NCBI GenBank assembly: GCA_910575005.1
Contig: CAJTCL010000003.1
Span: 1 to 64,000, forward strand
Direction: 5' to 3'
Source: Lachnospiraceae bacterium
GTDB lineage: Bacteria > Bacillota > Clostridia > Lachnospirales > Lachnospiraceae
DNA length: 64,000 nucleotides
Shown: positions 42,432 through 51,167 of the stretch, piece after piece
Layout of the letters: each line of letters begins with the position of its first letter
Numbering within the stretch: the stretch's first letter is position 1
Translations under genes and position numbers: made by a program
The notes under the pieces: generated by a model
The model's input: the letters and a program-made list of their open reading frames with translations, nothing else
The model's database searches: none
What the model was told of the DNA's origin: nothing

Positions 42432-43067
42432 ATGAGGGGATGGCGCAGGGAGCAGGGTGAGATGGTTATCGAAGCGACATTGGTATTTCCGGTCGTATTC
42501 TTCGTCATCTTTTTCTTGATCTATTTTGGAAATGTATTTTATTTAAGATCAAAAGTAGAATCTGTGACAGATATTGTAGCAGTAAAAGGGGCTTCCTATT
42601 ACACGGATCCCATGCTAACTAAGATTAAAGAGACTGGCAGTGCGCCCACAAGGTTTAATGATATCAGGCCATATCGCTATTGGTTTAAGACAGCCTCAGT
42701 GGAAAGTGAAATGCGTCAGGAACTGGCACAAAAGCTTGGGGAAGTGGGAACAGGTTTTTTTGTTGGAATGGAACCGGAGACAGCGATTCAAACAGTCGCT
42801 TTTGAGAATCATCTGTTTTATGACACTTTTGTGGTGGAGGTAAGTTATAAGGTACAATTTCCAATTCGTTTTATTGGCAGCAGAGATCATATGGTATTGA
42901 AAATGAATTCCAAAGCGATTGCGTCTGCGGCAGATACTGATAATTTTATCCGAAATACGGATATGGTGCTTGATTATTATGAATCTACTGGGCTGAAAGA
43001 AAAGGTTCAAAAGGCTGTCGATAAGGTAAAAGAATTTTTTGGACATGGCAGTCAGATGAAGGATTAG
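42432..43067 (+). CDS. tadE: TadE-like pseudopilin
   Basis: A 211-residue protein with a prepilin-like start REQG-EMVIEATLVFPVVFF: the glycine, the glutamate at +5 and the hydrophobic helix are all present, as expected for TadE. The rest (~40-211) is an extracytoplasmic domain without cysteine. TadE-type minor pilins are processed by the TadV peptidase and support pilus formation. It starts at ATG 42432 behind AAGGAAGGCGGAG and lies ten bases before the next gene. Confidence 0.85.
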   Translation: MRGWRREQGEMVIEATLVFPVVFFVIFFLIYFGNVFYLRSKVESVTDIVAVKGASYYTDPMLTKIKETGSAPTRFNDIRPYRYWFKTASVESEMRQELAQKLGEVGTGFFVGMEPETAIQTVAFENHLFYDTFVVEVSYKVQFPIRFIGSRDHMVLKMNSKAIASAADTDNFIRNTDMVLDYYESTGLKEKVQKAVDKVKEFFGHGSQMKD

Positions 43068-43077
43068 GGGGGCTGTT

Positions 43078-46000
43078 ATGAGATTATTTCAGAAAAAGCG
43101 CGGAGCAGTGACCGTTTTTTTGGTCATTATTTTAGTGCCGGTCATGGTAGTGACCAGTGTGTTTGTGGATATGTGCCGTGTGCAGTTGGCACAGGCTGTG
43201 ATAAGCTCTTCAGGGGATTTGGCATTAAACACCTTGCTGTCCCAATATGATACAGAGTTAAATGAATTTTATGGTCTGATTGCCTCCTGCCAGAGTGTGG
43301 AGGAATTTTATCAGACAGCCGGAGAATATTATGAGACGGCTTTGAAATCTCAGGGGTTGGAGACAGAGACAGGAGAAGTGATAGACCAGATTCAGGGTAT
43401 TTTGCAGGGAGATCAGAAAATTGCAGATTTACTGCAGATTAGCTGGGAAGGCGGAGAGGCTGGAACCTTTTCGGCGGTGTCAGGCGGAAACTTGTCCAAT
43501 GCCGCTGTGGTCAAAAAAGAGATTGTCGAGTTTATGAAATACAGAAGCCCAATCAATGGGGCGGTAGATCTTTTAGAGAAACTGAAAAAATCCCAAAAAG
43601 GCCTGACAGACAGTGAGAAAGATGCAAAGCTGATTGAAAAGAAGGAAGATTATTATGAGGCGGAGAAGGACGTCATGGAGGCCTGCTTAAACGCCTATAA
43701 GGAGTTGAAAAAATATCAGGATTGTGGGATTGACGGCGCCTATGTCTCTGGCTTGGAGGATTTTGTAAAATCGTTGGGAGATACTTATAAAAGACTGGAT
43801 GAAAAGGTGATTCGAGATCTGTTTAATACCCAGGGGTTAAGTGTATTTCCACAGCCGCAGATTGATACCAATCCAAATGTGTCTTTGCCATATCATAATT
43901 ACAATAGAGCCAATGCAGATGCAGTGGCAAGCCGTATGGGGGTTTATATCAATGCTGTAAATCACTTTTTAGCAGTAAAGAATGAATTGGAAGATGTTTT
44001 TGGACGTTTGCCTAATTATAATAGTTCTCGAGTTTATGATATTCAGTATTGGAGGGAATGTACTGAAATCTTAAAGTCTGCTTCAGGGTATGGAGCTGAT
44101 TATTATTATATAAAATTTGCAAATGCGGCAAATGATATGTGCAAAGAATTTAAGCGTCTGGAAAACGCTATAAAGTTTATAGAAGAGGAGTCAATAACAA
44201 ATACATGGACTTATGATTATAATACACAAGCAGCATTTATACAAGGGGGAACAGCACAGCAGAATTTAGATTCATTTCGCAGACAGTATAATGGATTTCT
44301 AAATAACTATCTAGCAAATTCAAATTATACCTATTTTCGTGTGGGTAATATTCTTCATAACATATCCGCCAATAATATGGCCAATATAGACGGCACAGCC
44401 ACTGATGGAGAGATCTATGAGATTAGCGTCCGTCTCCGAGGATATAAAGATCATCTAAATACAGCAGATGGCTATCTGAAAGCGGCAGAGAAAAAAATTA
44501 AGAAAATAAAAGAGCTGCGCGGGCCATATCAGACAGCAAAAAATAACTGGAAAGCTGCCGCAAATCAATATGATACAGAGCTGGCCAAAAAAGATCGGGA
44601 AGAAATTCAAGATTTGTCTCAGGAAAAGGAGATTATGGAGAATATTACTGATCAAAAGATCAATGAACTGCTGACTCGCATTAATAATATCAGAGAATTG
44701 TTTAAAGACATTCAGAAATCATTAAAATCCTGCAAATATTGTGGAACACCTGTGATGAATATTCAGGGTCTGGGTCAATTTAAGAATATATCAGGAATTA
44801 ATAAAAGCCGAATTAGTTATGTTGAATCCGAATTAAGGAGCTATGTCAATGAACACAGCCAGAAAGTGGAGTCAGGGACAATTCATTTTTTTGTGGCTGA
44901 TTCCAATCATCCGGCAATGAATACAGTCAATACACCTTCTCTCTATGCCTGGCTGATGGAGCATTTTAAGGATTTTGAAAACAAGGAACCTGAATATGAT
45001 AAAGGAAAGAAGGAATACGAGGAGTATAAAGAAAATCAGGACAATAAAAATACTGAGGTAGATACCAAGGGAAATTCCAAAAATAATAACGAAATTGGAA
45101 ATGAAGCTTCCTTGCCGTCGGCGGCCTATGCCAAAAGTTTGGATGGGACAGAGACACAGAGCGCAATCCAAAAGATTGCAGAATTTACGAATAGTTTCTG
45201 TCAGGATTTCGCGGGAACATTGAACAGTCTTGGCGTTAAGGTGAGAGATGATCTGTATTCTGTGGATTATATTATGTCCATGTTTAGCTATGACACCTAT
45301 GAAAACGAGGGAAAATATGGCTTGTGTGATGATGACAGTATTACACTGCTTAATTATATGTCAAAGTATTCAACAGTAAATACAGAATGGGAATCAAAGG
45401 ATGTGAAACATACCTATAACAAATCCCTGGTAAATCATATGATCAACGCAGAGAATAATTGGTCTTATCAGAATGAGGTAGAGTATATCCTCTATGGAGG
45501 CAGCAATTTTGAGAACAAGGCGGCAGCCTATTCGCGAATCTTTCTATTGCGCTATGCCTTAAATCTGCCAGCAGAATTTATGAATTACTGGCCAGATAAA
45601 GGACTTGATGGTATTTGTCTTGGAATTAGTGCGGCCACCCTGGGCGTGATTCCAGCGCCTTTGGTGAAACTGGCGATTATTCTTGTCCTGACTATTATGG
45701 AGACAGGCTGTGACCTGTTATATCTACAAGCAGGGATTCCAGTACTTCTTATCAAAGGGACAGGGGATTTATTTATCGACTTTTCGACAGATAACATTGT
45801 AAAAAATATTGCAGATGTTGCTAAGAGTGGTGGAAAAAGCAAAAAGAATAATGATGATTTTAAAGGCTTGGATGTAAAATTTCAGTACAGCGATTATATT
45901 AAATTATTCTTATTCCTGAAATTATTTGGCGAGGAGAGTTCCTATGGTGTCTATGCTCGTACTGCAGATGTGATACAGGCGAATATGCGGCATCAGATTG

Positions 46001-46182
46001 TCAAGGATGGCGGATATTCTCTGGAGAAGTCGATTGTGTATTTTAATTTGAAATCAGATGTACGAGTAAAACCGATGATGTTGGATTTGCCGCTGATGCG
46101 GTCAGAAAGGGCGAATCAGGTGGATGCGATCAAGGATCTGGATTGGTGCAGGATTCGATATGATTCGATTCGCGGATATTAG
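43078..46182 (+). CDS. Large DUF5702-like Tad-locus membrane protein, 1034 aa
   Basis: The start MRLFQKKRGAVTVFLVIILV resembles a TadE/TadG prepilin-like N-terminus but has Phe at the +5 position. One membrane helix is followed by ~800 residues of mostly helical, coiled-coil-rich extracytoplasmic sequence (for example ~470-560), including CKYCG (~558), and then hydrophobic segments near 840-895 (LGISAATLGVIPAPLVKLAI). I assign it to the DUF5702 family found in clostridial Tad loci (from memory). It may be the adhesive or structural TadG counterpart. It is in the operon between two TadE-like genes. Confidence 0.7.
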   Translation: MRLFQKKRGAVTVFLVIILVPVMVVTSVFVDMCRVQLAQAVISSSGDLALNTLLSQYDTELNEFYGLIASCQSVEEFYQTAGEYYETALKSQGLETETGEVIDQIQGILQGDQKIADLLQISWEGGEAGTFSAVSGGNLSNAAVVKKEIVEFMKYRSPINGAVDLLEKLKKSQKGLTDSEKDAKLIEKKEDYYEAEKDVMEACLNAYKELKKYQDCGIDGAYVSGLEDFVKSLGDTYKRLDEKVIRDLFNTQGLSVFPQPQIDTNPNVSLPYHNYNRANADAVASRMGVYINAVNHFLAVKNELEDVFGRLPNYNSSRVYDIQYWRECTEILKSASGYGADYYYIKFANAANDMCKEFKRLENAIKFIEEESITNTWTYDYNTQAAFIQGGTAQQNLDSFRRQYNGFLNNYLANSNYTYFRVGNILHNISANNMANIDGTATDGEIYEISVRLRGYKDHLNTADGYLKAAEKKIKKIKELRGPYQTAKNNWKAAANQYDTELAKKDREEIQDLSQEKEIMENITDQKINELLTRINNIRELFKDIQKSLKSCKYCGTPVMNIQGLGQFKNISGINKSRISYVESELRSYVNEHSQKVESGTIHFFVADSNHPAMNTVNTPSLYAWLMEHFKDFENKEPEYDKGKKEYEEYKENQDNKNTEVDTKGNSKNNNEIGNEASLPSAAYAKSLDGTETQSAIQKIAEFTNSFCQDFAGTLNSLGVKVRDDLYSVDYIMSMFSYDTYENEGKYGLCDDDSITLLNYMSKYSTVNTEWESKDVKHTYNKSLVNHMINAENNWSYQNEVEYILYGGSNFENKAAAYSRIFLLRYALNLPAEFMNYWPDKGLDGICLGISAATLGVIPAPLVKLAIILVLTIMETGCDLLYLQAGIPVLLIKGTGDLFIDFSTDNIVKNIADVAKSGGKSKKNNDDFKGLDVKFQYSDYIKLFLFLKLFGEESSYGVYARTADVIQANMRHQIVKDGGYSLEKSIVYFNLKSDVRVKPMMLDLPLMRSERANQVDAIKDLDWCRIRYDSIRGY

Positions 46183-46205
46183 GCGATGTACAAAATGGAG
46201 GAAAA

Positions 46206-46856
46206 ATGAGAGAAACAGAGGACAAATATACACAAAGAGGTGCAATTATTGTGGAAGCTACCATATCTCTGCCAATTTTTATGTTTACCATTATCACACT
46301 GCTTTCTGTGGTAAATATCTGTGTGGCACAGTCAAAGATGGGAACATTTATCAATGAATCAGCCAAGGAGTTTTCCAAATACTCTTATCTGTGTACAGTC
46401 ACTGGGCTGGCAGCGAAGCATCATGATGTGTCAGGAAAAGGCTCGGATGCAAAAGAGGCAGTTGATGTGGTACTAAGCCAGGACACGGGAATCGATTTTA
46501 TCACTAAAGCCGCGGAATTTGGCGGAAATATGATGAATGATTCCGAGCTGCGGCAAAGTTTTCTGTATTTTCTGGGAGACGCCGCAATCTCAGCCGCAGA
46601 GAGTCAGGCGGTGGAGCTGGTATTAAAAAATATGTCAAAATCCAGGTTTACCAACGGTGCGCTGTCAGGACAGGAATATATGGATTTTTTAAAGATAAAA
46701 AACTTGAAGTTTAATGGATCAAAATTTATGCCTGGCGGCACAGATGATATACAGATTGTGGCAGATTATGATGTCCATGTGATTAAGCTTTTGGGGATTG
46801 ATGTGACGTTCCACTTTACACAGTGTGCGAAGACGAAGGCGTGGGGAAAGATATGA
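46206..46856 (+). CDS. Second TadE/TadG-like pseudopilin
   Basis: A 216-residue protein with the prepilin-like start TQRG-AIIVEATISLPIFMF (glycine, Glu at +5, hydrophobic helix to ~45). The remaining extracytoplasmic part carries a long helical segment (~95-150). It starts at ATG 46206 behind TGGAGGAAAA. Its last codons overlap the prepilin peptidase start (ATGA overlap at 46853), showing translational coupling of a substrate with its peptidase. Confidence 0.82.
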   Translation: MRETEDKYTQRGAIIVEATISLPIFMFTIITLLSVVNICVAQSKMGTFINESAKEFSKYSYLCTVTGLAAKHHDVSGKGSDAKEAVDVVLSQDTGIDFITKAAEFGGNMMNDSELRQSFLYFLGDAAISAAESQAVELVLKNMSKSRFTNGALSGQEYMDFLKIKNLKFNGSKFMPGGTDDIQIVADYDVHVIKLLGIDVTFHFTQCAKTKAWGKI

Positions 46857-47518
46857 GAGTTTTGTGTGTAATCGGCATACCAATAGTAACCCTGTTCATA
46901 AGCTATTGGCTGCTTTCAAGGCGAGAACAGCTAGATTCAGGGCTCTGCAAGAAAAATCCTGATCAAAAACAGAAATTGGTTCTAATCTATATTATAGTCA
47001 GTGTCTGTCTGTTGGTTTTGCTGGGGATCAGACTCATTTGGTATTGTCCAGATCAGGGAGTTTTATTTCAGTGCAAGCGCATGGTTTGTCTGTCGCTGTT
47101 ATTTGCAGCAGCATTTGTGGACTGGAAGGAACAGATTATTCCCAATCGTTTGCTTGTGGCAGGGCTTTCATTTCGGCTTGGTTTGGCTGTGGCGGAAGCG
47201 ATATTTGAAAGAGATACCATGAGAACGACAGTATTATCAGAATTGATTGGAGCAGTGGGGATTTTTCTGATCTGTATGGTTTTTCTGCTTCTGATGAAAA
47301 ATAGTATTGGAATGGGAGATATCAAGCTGTTTATGGTGATGGGGTTGTATCTGGGCATTTACAGTATGATAGACGCCATTATGAGTTCCCTGATTTTGGC
47401 TTTTTTCTGGGCAGTTATTCTACTTCTGACTCATAAAAAAGGAAAGAAGGATGTACTGCCTTTTGCCCCGGCTGTGCTGGCAGGGACCTATCTGTCAATA
47501 TTTTTGACAGGGATTTAG
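46853..47518 (+). CDS. tadV: Prepilin peptidase (TadV/CpaA type, A24 family)
   Basis: A 221-residue polytopic membrane protein with about six spans. The two catalytic aspartates of the A24 family are seen in AAFVDWKEQIIPN (~82) and GMGDIKLFMVMG (~152). It should cleave the leaders of the Flp and TadE-like proteins. ATG 46853 overlaps the preceding stop; the longer frame from 46823 lies inside the upstream gene. The large zinc-finger domain of classical PilD is absent, as usual for TadV. Confidence 0.9.
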   Translation: MRVLCVIGIPIVTLFISYWLLSRREQLDSGLCKKNPDQKQKLVLIYIIVSVCLLVLLGIRLIWYCPDQGVLFQCKRMVCLSLLFAAAFVDWKEQIIPNRLLVAGLSFRLGLAVAEAIFERDTMRTTVLSELIGAVGIFLICMVFLLLMKNSIGMGDIKLFMVMGLYLGIYSMIDAIMSSLILAFFWAVILLLTHKKGKKDVLPFAPAVLAGTYLSIFLTGI

Positions 47519-47526
47519 GAGGGAAT

Positions 47527-48825
47527 ATGAAACATTATAAGAATCTGATACCACTTTTATTGATCGTTCTTATGGGAGCAGGCATTTACAATACATATAC
47601 AATGGCAGCTCAAAAACAGGTGCAGATTCAAAAGAATCTGACTTTGGCACGAGAGAACAGAGATAAGGGTATTATTCAAGATGCGCTGACTTATTATGAG
47701 GTGGTCATGAAGCTGGAGAAAAATTTTTCTGTGGAATTGGAGGTAGGAGAAATGCTCCATAACGCGGAATTGTTCAATGAGGCTGTAAAATGGGGGGAGC
47801 ATCTAACTGACAAATTTCCCAAGGAAAAAGAGGGATATTCATTTCTGTTGACACAGTATATTGCAGATCAGGATTATGAGGCTTGTTTTAAGTTAAATGA
47901 TAAGGCCGTAAATAATAAATGTGTCAATAAAGAGTTTCAAAAATTGATGGCGAAGATTGAGTATCAGTTTGAGTATGGTTATGACCAATTTGAGGATGTA
48001 ACAACATTTTCTATGGGCATGATGGCTGCAATGGCAGAAGACAAGTGGAAACTTTTGAATGAAAAGGGAAGCCCTCTTGCTTCTGGTTTTCAAGCAGCAG
48101 GTCTGTATAATGGAGAAGTATTTCCTGTGCGCTTGAAAAATGAGTGGTGTTATGTGACCTCAGACGGCAAAAAGAAGATAGATGTCTCAGGGCTTAAAAA
48201 ATGTCAGGAGTTGGGAGTGCTGCGTGAGGGCATCTTTAAGGCAAAATGCAATGGTAGTTATGGATATTACAATACAGAGTTAAAACAAATTGCAGATGGA
48301 TTTGATGAGGCATCTTCCATGAATGAGGGATTTGGTGCAGTCAGCAGTAAAGATCAATGGAAAATTTTGGACAGCCAGGGAAAACAAGTTGGAAAAACCT
48401 ATCAAAAAGTTGTCATCAATGTCAGAGATGCCGCGTGTCAAAATGACAGAATTTGGGTCTCTGAGGATGGAGAGAGTTATTATATGGTAGACAGTGAAGG
48501 CAAAGCTGTCAAAGGGGTATCTGTGGAGGACAGTAAAGGTTTTACCATGCCGGACAGCTATGCAGCCGTCAAAAAAGATGGTAAATGGGGGTTTATGGAT
48601 GTAAATGGCAAGATGGTAATTGAACCACAGTTTGAGGATGCCCGTTCTTTCTGTAATGGTTATGCAGCCGTAGCCAAGGATGGGGAATGGGGGTTTATCA
48701 ATGCCAAAGGAACAATAGTGATTGAACCGCAATTTGCCGAGACTAAGGATTTCAGCAATGGAAATGTCTATGTAAAACGTGGCGAAATATGGGTTTTGTT
48801 AAAATTATATCGAGATAATTACTAG
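47527..48825 (+). CDS. WG-repeat protein with N-terminal membrane anchor, 432 aa
   Basis: A single hydrophobic anchor lies at ~6-24 (LIPLLLIVLMGAGIYNTYTM). A TPR-like helical region follows (~30-165; DKGIIQDALTYYEVVMKLEK). At least five WG repeats follow (~180-425), best seen in YAAVKKDGKWGFMDVNGKMV and YAAVAKDGEWGFINAKGTIV. WG repeats are beta-hairpin repeats of unknown ligand. The gene starts eight bases after tadV and so belongs to the operon. An extracytoplasmic sensor or pilus-associated role is inferred from position only. Confidence 0.8.
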   Translation: MKHYKNLIPLLLIVLMGAGIYNTYTMAAQKQVQIQKNLTLARENRDKGIIQDALTYYEVVMKLEKNFSVELEVGEMLHNAELFNEAVKWGEHLTDKFPKEKEGYSFLLTQYIADQDYEACFKLNDKAVNNKCVNKEFQKLMAKIEYQFEYGYDQFEDVTTFSMGMMAAMAEDKWKLLNEKGSPLASGFQAAGLYNGEVFPVRLKNEWCYVTSDGKKKIDVSGLKKCQELGVLREGIFKAKCNGSYGYYNTELKQIADGFDEASSMNEGFGAVSSKDQWKILDSQGKQVGKTYQKVVINVRDAACQNDRIWVSEDGESYYMVDSEGKAVKGVSVEDSKGFTMPDSYAAVKKDGKWGFMDVNGKMVIEPQFEDARSFCNGYAAVAKDGEWGFINAKGTIVIEPQFAETKDFSNGNVYVKRGEIWVLLKLYRDNY

Positions 48826-48889
48826 AAGCGAATGCTGGCCAGGAATCTCTATCCTGGCAGCAGTAAGAAGACACAAGAAGGAGGAAGTC

Positions 48890-50320
48890 ATGGAATTTAC
48901 AAGGGAGATCCAGGGCAGTAATACATATCTGGTCTATCAGATCAAGCCACAGGATGAGATTGATACGGTAGGATTGGGAATGATTATCAACAATAAGATT
49001 GAGGGCATTGTGTCCACGATCTACAACCAGATGGACAGACAAAAATTCCTGAAATACAATATATCTGCTAAGGTGGAATTAAAACAGTTTTTCTATGAGA
49101 CTGTCAATAGAGAGCAGTTATTGTGTGTGTTTGCATCCATTCTTGAGGGTCTTGTGGAAGCAGAGGATTATATGTTGGAACGTGAGACGCTCTTGCTGCA
49201 TCCTGATTATATCTTTGTAGATGTCTCCACGGGAAAAGCTGCCTTGGTCTGTGTTCCGATTATCAAACAACAGGAAGAGCAAAAAAGTCTGGAAACCTTC
49301 TTTAAGGAGATTATGTTCAGCGTTCAATTTAATCAATCAGAGAACGGAGATTATATTGCTAAAATTATTGGTTATCTGAATCGCACAAAACAGATATCAG
49401 TGCCAGATTTTCTGCATTTAATTAAAACACTGCAGGAACCAGCGCCGAAACCGCAACAGGGTGGTCAGACAAAACCAGTCATTCAGCGTCCAGTACAGGT
49501 TCCAAAAGCGCCGAGTCCAGTAGTTGTAAATATAGAACAACCGCAAAATACAGTGCAGCCAGTTGCTGCGAAACCACCAGAAAATCCGATTCAGCCGCAG
49601 AATACAGTACTACAAAAAGAGCAGCCACAAATGGGATTTGAAATTCCAGGCGGCAGTGCTGCCCCTTTGGAAGCAGAGACGAAGAAAGGGAAAAAGAAGA
49701 AAGAAAAACTTCCAAAGGAAAAGCAGAAGAAAGAGAAACCGCCAAAGGAGAAAAAAAGTTTTCCATTGTTGTTTGGAAAAAAGAAGAAAGAGGAAAGTCA
49801 AGAGAGTGTTCCACAGCCAGAAATGGCATTTGAGATGCCGCAAGTACAGCCTGTGCAGCCACCAGAAAATGCGCCTGTTGCCCCTCCCGTAACAATAGAA
49901 GCTGGCGGAAACAATCGTCAAATCCCCATACCGCCGCAATCTAGCAATTTTGGGGAGACGAGGGTGCTAAGAAACAGTAATTTTGGGGAAACAGAGGTGC
50001 TCTCCAATTTAAATCCTGATGCCAGGCCTAATCCCTGCCTGATTCGAGTGCGAAATCAACAGCAAGTGACCATCAATAAACCTGTGTTTCGTATTGGAAA
50101 AGAACCAAACTATGTGGATTATTGTATTGGGGATAATCCGGCAGTCAGCAGGAGCCATGCTAATATTTTCAGAAAAGAGGATGGTTATTATATTGAAGAT
50201 ACCAATTCCGCAAATCATACTTACGTAAATGGTGAGATTGTGGTCAGTGGTTCGGCAGTGAAATTGGAGTCAGGCACAAGAATACGTTTAGCCAATGAGG
50301 AGTTTGTATTTCAATATTGA
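48890..50320 (+). CDS. FHA-domain protein with DUF6382-like N-terminus and TxVL motifs
   Basis: A 476-residue cytosolic protein. Residues ~1-180 form a DUF6382-like domain. Residues ~185-350 are a Pro/Gln/Lys-rich linker with KKGKKKKEKLPKEKQKKEK-type sequence. Two tandem motifs FGETRVL (Thr357) and FGETEVL (Thr368), exactly 11 residues apart, precede the FHA domain (~390-475). That domain has the phosphothreonine-binding residues in FRIGKE, SRSHANIF and TYVNGE. FHA domains bind phosphothreonine, and a PP2C phosphatase and a Ser/Thr kinase follow. The TxVL pair is a likely kinase target that could fold back on the FHA domain. Confidence 0.85.
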   Translation: MEFTREIQGSNTYLVYQIKPQDEIDTVGLGMIINNKIEGIVSTIYNQMDRQKFLKYNISAKVELKQFFYETVNREQLLCVFASILEGLVEAEDYMLERETLLLHPDYIFVDVSTGKAALVCVPIIKQQEEQKSLETFFKEIMFSVQFNQSENGDYIAKIIGYLNRTKQISVPDFLHLIKTLQEPAPKPQQGGQTKPVIQRPVQVPKAPSPVVVNIEQPQNTVQPVAAKPPENPIQPQNTVLQKEQPQMGFEIPGGSAAPLEAETKKGKKKKEKLPKEKQKKEKPPKEKKSFPLLFGKKKKEESQESVPQPEMAFEMPQVQPVQPPENAPVAPPVTIEAGGNNRQIPIPPQSSNFGETRVLRNSNFGETEVLSNLNPDARPNPCLIRVRNQQQVTINKPVFRIGKEPNYVDYCIGDNPAVSRSHANIFRKEDGYYIEDTNSANHTYVNGEIVVSGSAVKLESGTRIRLANEEFVFQY

Positions 50321-50391
50321 TTATTTATCGTAAGTGCATATGAGGATTGGAAAGAGAAGTGGAAAGGCTTCTTTGTGCAAAGGAGGCATAC

Positions 50392-51159
50392 ATGGATTTT
50401 ATCATACAGGCAGTGACAGACATTGGCAATGTCAAACAGACAAACCAGGACAGTATGTCTGTAAAACGACTGGGCACCAGACAGGGAACTATGGTATTTG
50501 CCGTTCTCTGTGATGGCATGGGCGGTCTGAGTAAAGGGGAGGTTGCCAGTGCAGCGGTGGTAAAGGCTTTTGAACGGTGGATGTATCAAAAGCTGCCAGG
50601 TTTAAGTCAGTTTTCCATAGATGCAGTGATGTTAAGAAATGAGTGGGAACAAATTCTTCACAGCCAAAACCAGGAATTGAGAGCCTATGGAAGGCGGATG
50701 GGATGTTCTCTGGGGACTACAGCGGTGATTATGCTGCTGACCCAGGATAGTTATTTTATTATGAATGTAGGAGACAGCAGAGTATATGAACTTGATAAAA
50801 ATCTTTGCCAGTTGACAGCGGATCAGACCCTGGTGGCGGAGGAAGTGCGCAAAGGGCTTTTAACGGAGGAAGAGGCTAAGACAGACTCTAGGAGAAGCGT
50901 TCTTTTGCAGTGTGTAGGGGCTTCTGAACGCATTTTTCCAGATATGCACAGTGGAGTCTTAAAGCGTGATGTAGTGTATCTATTGTGCAGTGATGGGTTT
51001 CATCATGAAATTTCAGATCAGGAAATTGCCTACTATTTACAGCCAGCGGTGCTTACAGATGCAGATACAATGTACAAAAATGGCAGTTATCTGATCTCTC
51101 TCGATAAGAAACGGCAGGAACGGGACAATATTTCTCTGGTAATGATTCGGACATTTTAG
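50392..51159 (+). CDS. PP2C-type Ser/Thr protein phosphatase
   Basis: A 255-residue PP2C phosphatase with metal-binding motifs NVKQTNQDSM, AVLCDGMGGLSKGE, MNVGDSRVYEL, LCSDGFHHEIS and the final ERDNISLVMIR. It is cytosolic with no membrane segment. It should reverse phosphorylation by the kinase encoded eight bases downstream. The start ATG 50392 (MDFIIQAVTDIGN) is seven bases after AAAGGAGG; the longer frame from 50347 lacks a site and overlaps this one. Confidence 0.95.
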   Translation: MDFIIQAVTDIGNVKQTNQDSMSVKRLGTRQGTMVFAVLCDGMGGLSKGEVASAAVVKAFERWMYQKLPGLSQFSIDAVMLRNEWEQILHSQNQELRAYGRRMGCSLGTTAVIMLLTQDSYFIMNVGDSRVYELDKNLCQLTADQTLVAEEVRKGLLTEEEAKTDSRRSVLLQCVGASERIFPDMHSGVLKRDVVYLLCSDGFHHEISDQEIAYYLQPAVLTDADTMYKNGSYLISLDKKRQERDNISLVMIRTF

Positions 51160-51167
51160 GAGGATAT

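Noticed and set aside
49479-49939. Minus- and plus-strand ORFs in the FHA protein linker
   Set aside because: They arise from the Lys/Glu/Pro-rich linker, and the in-frame FHA gene explains the coding signal.
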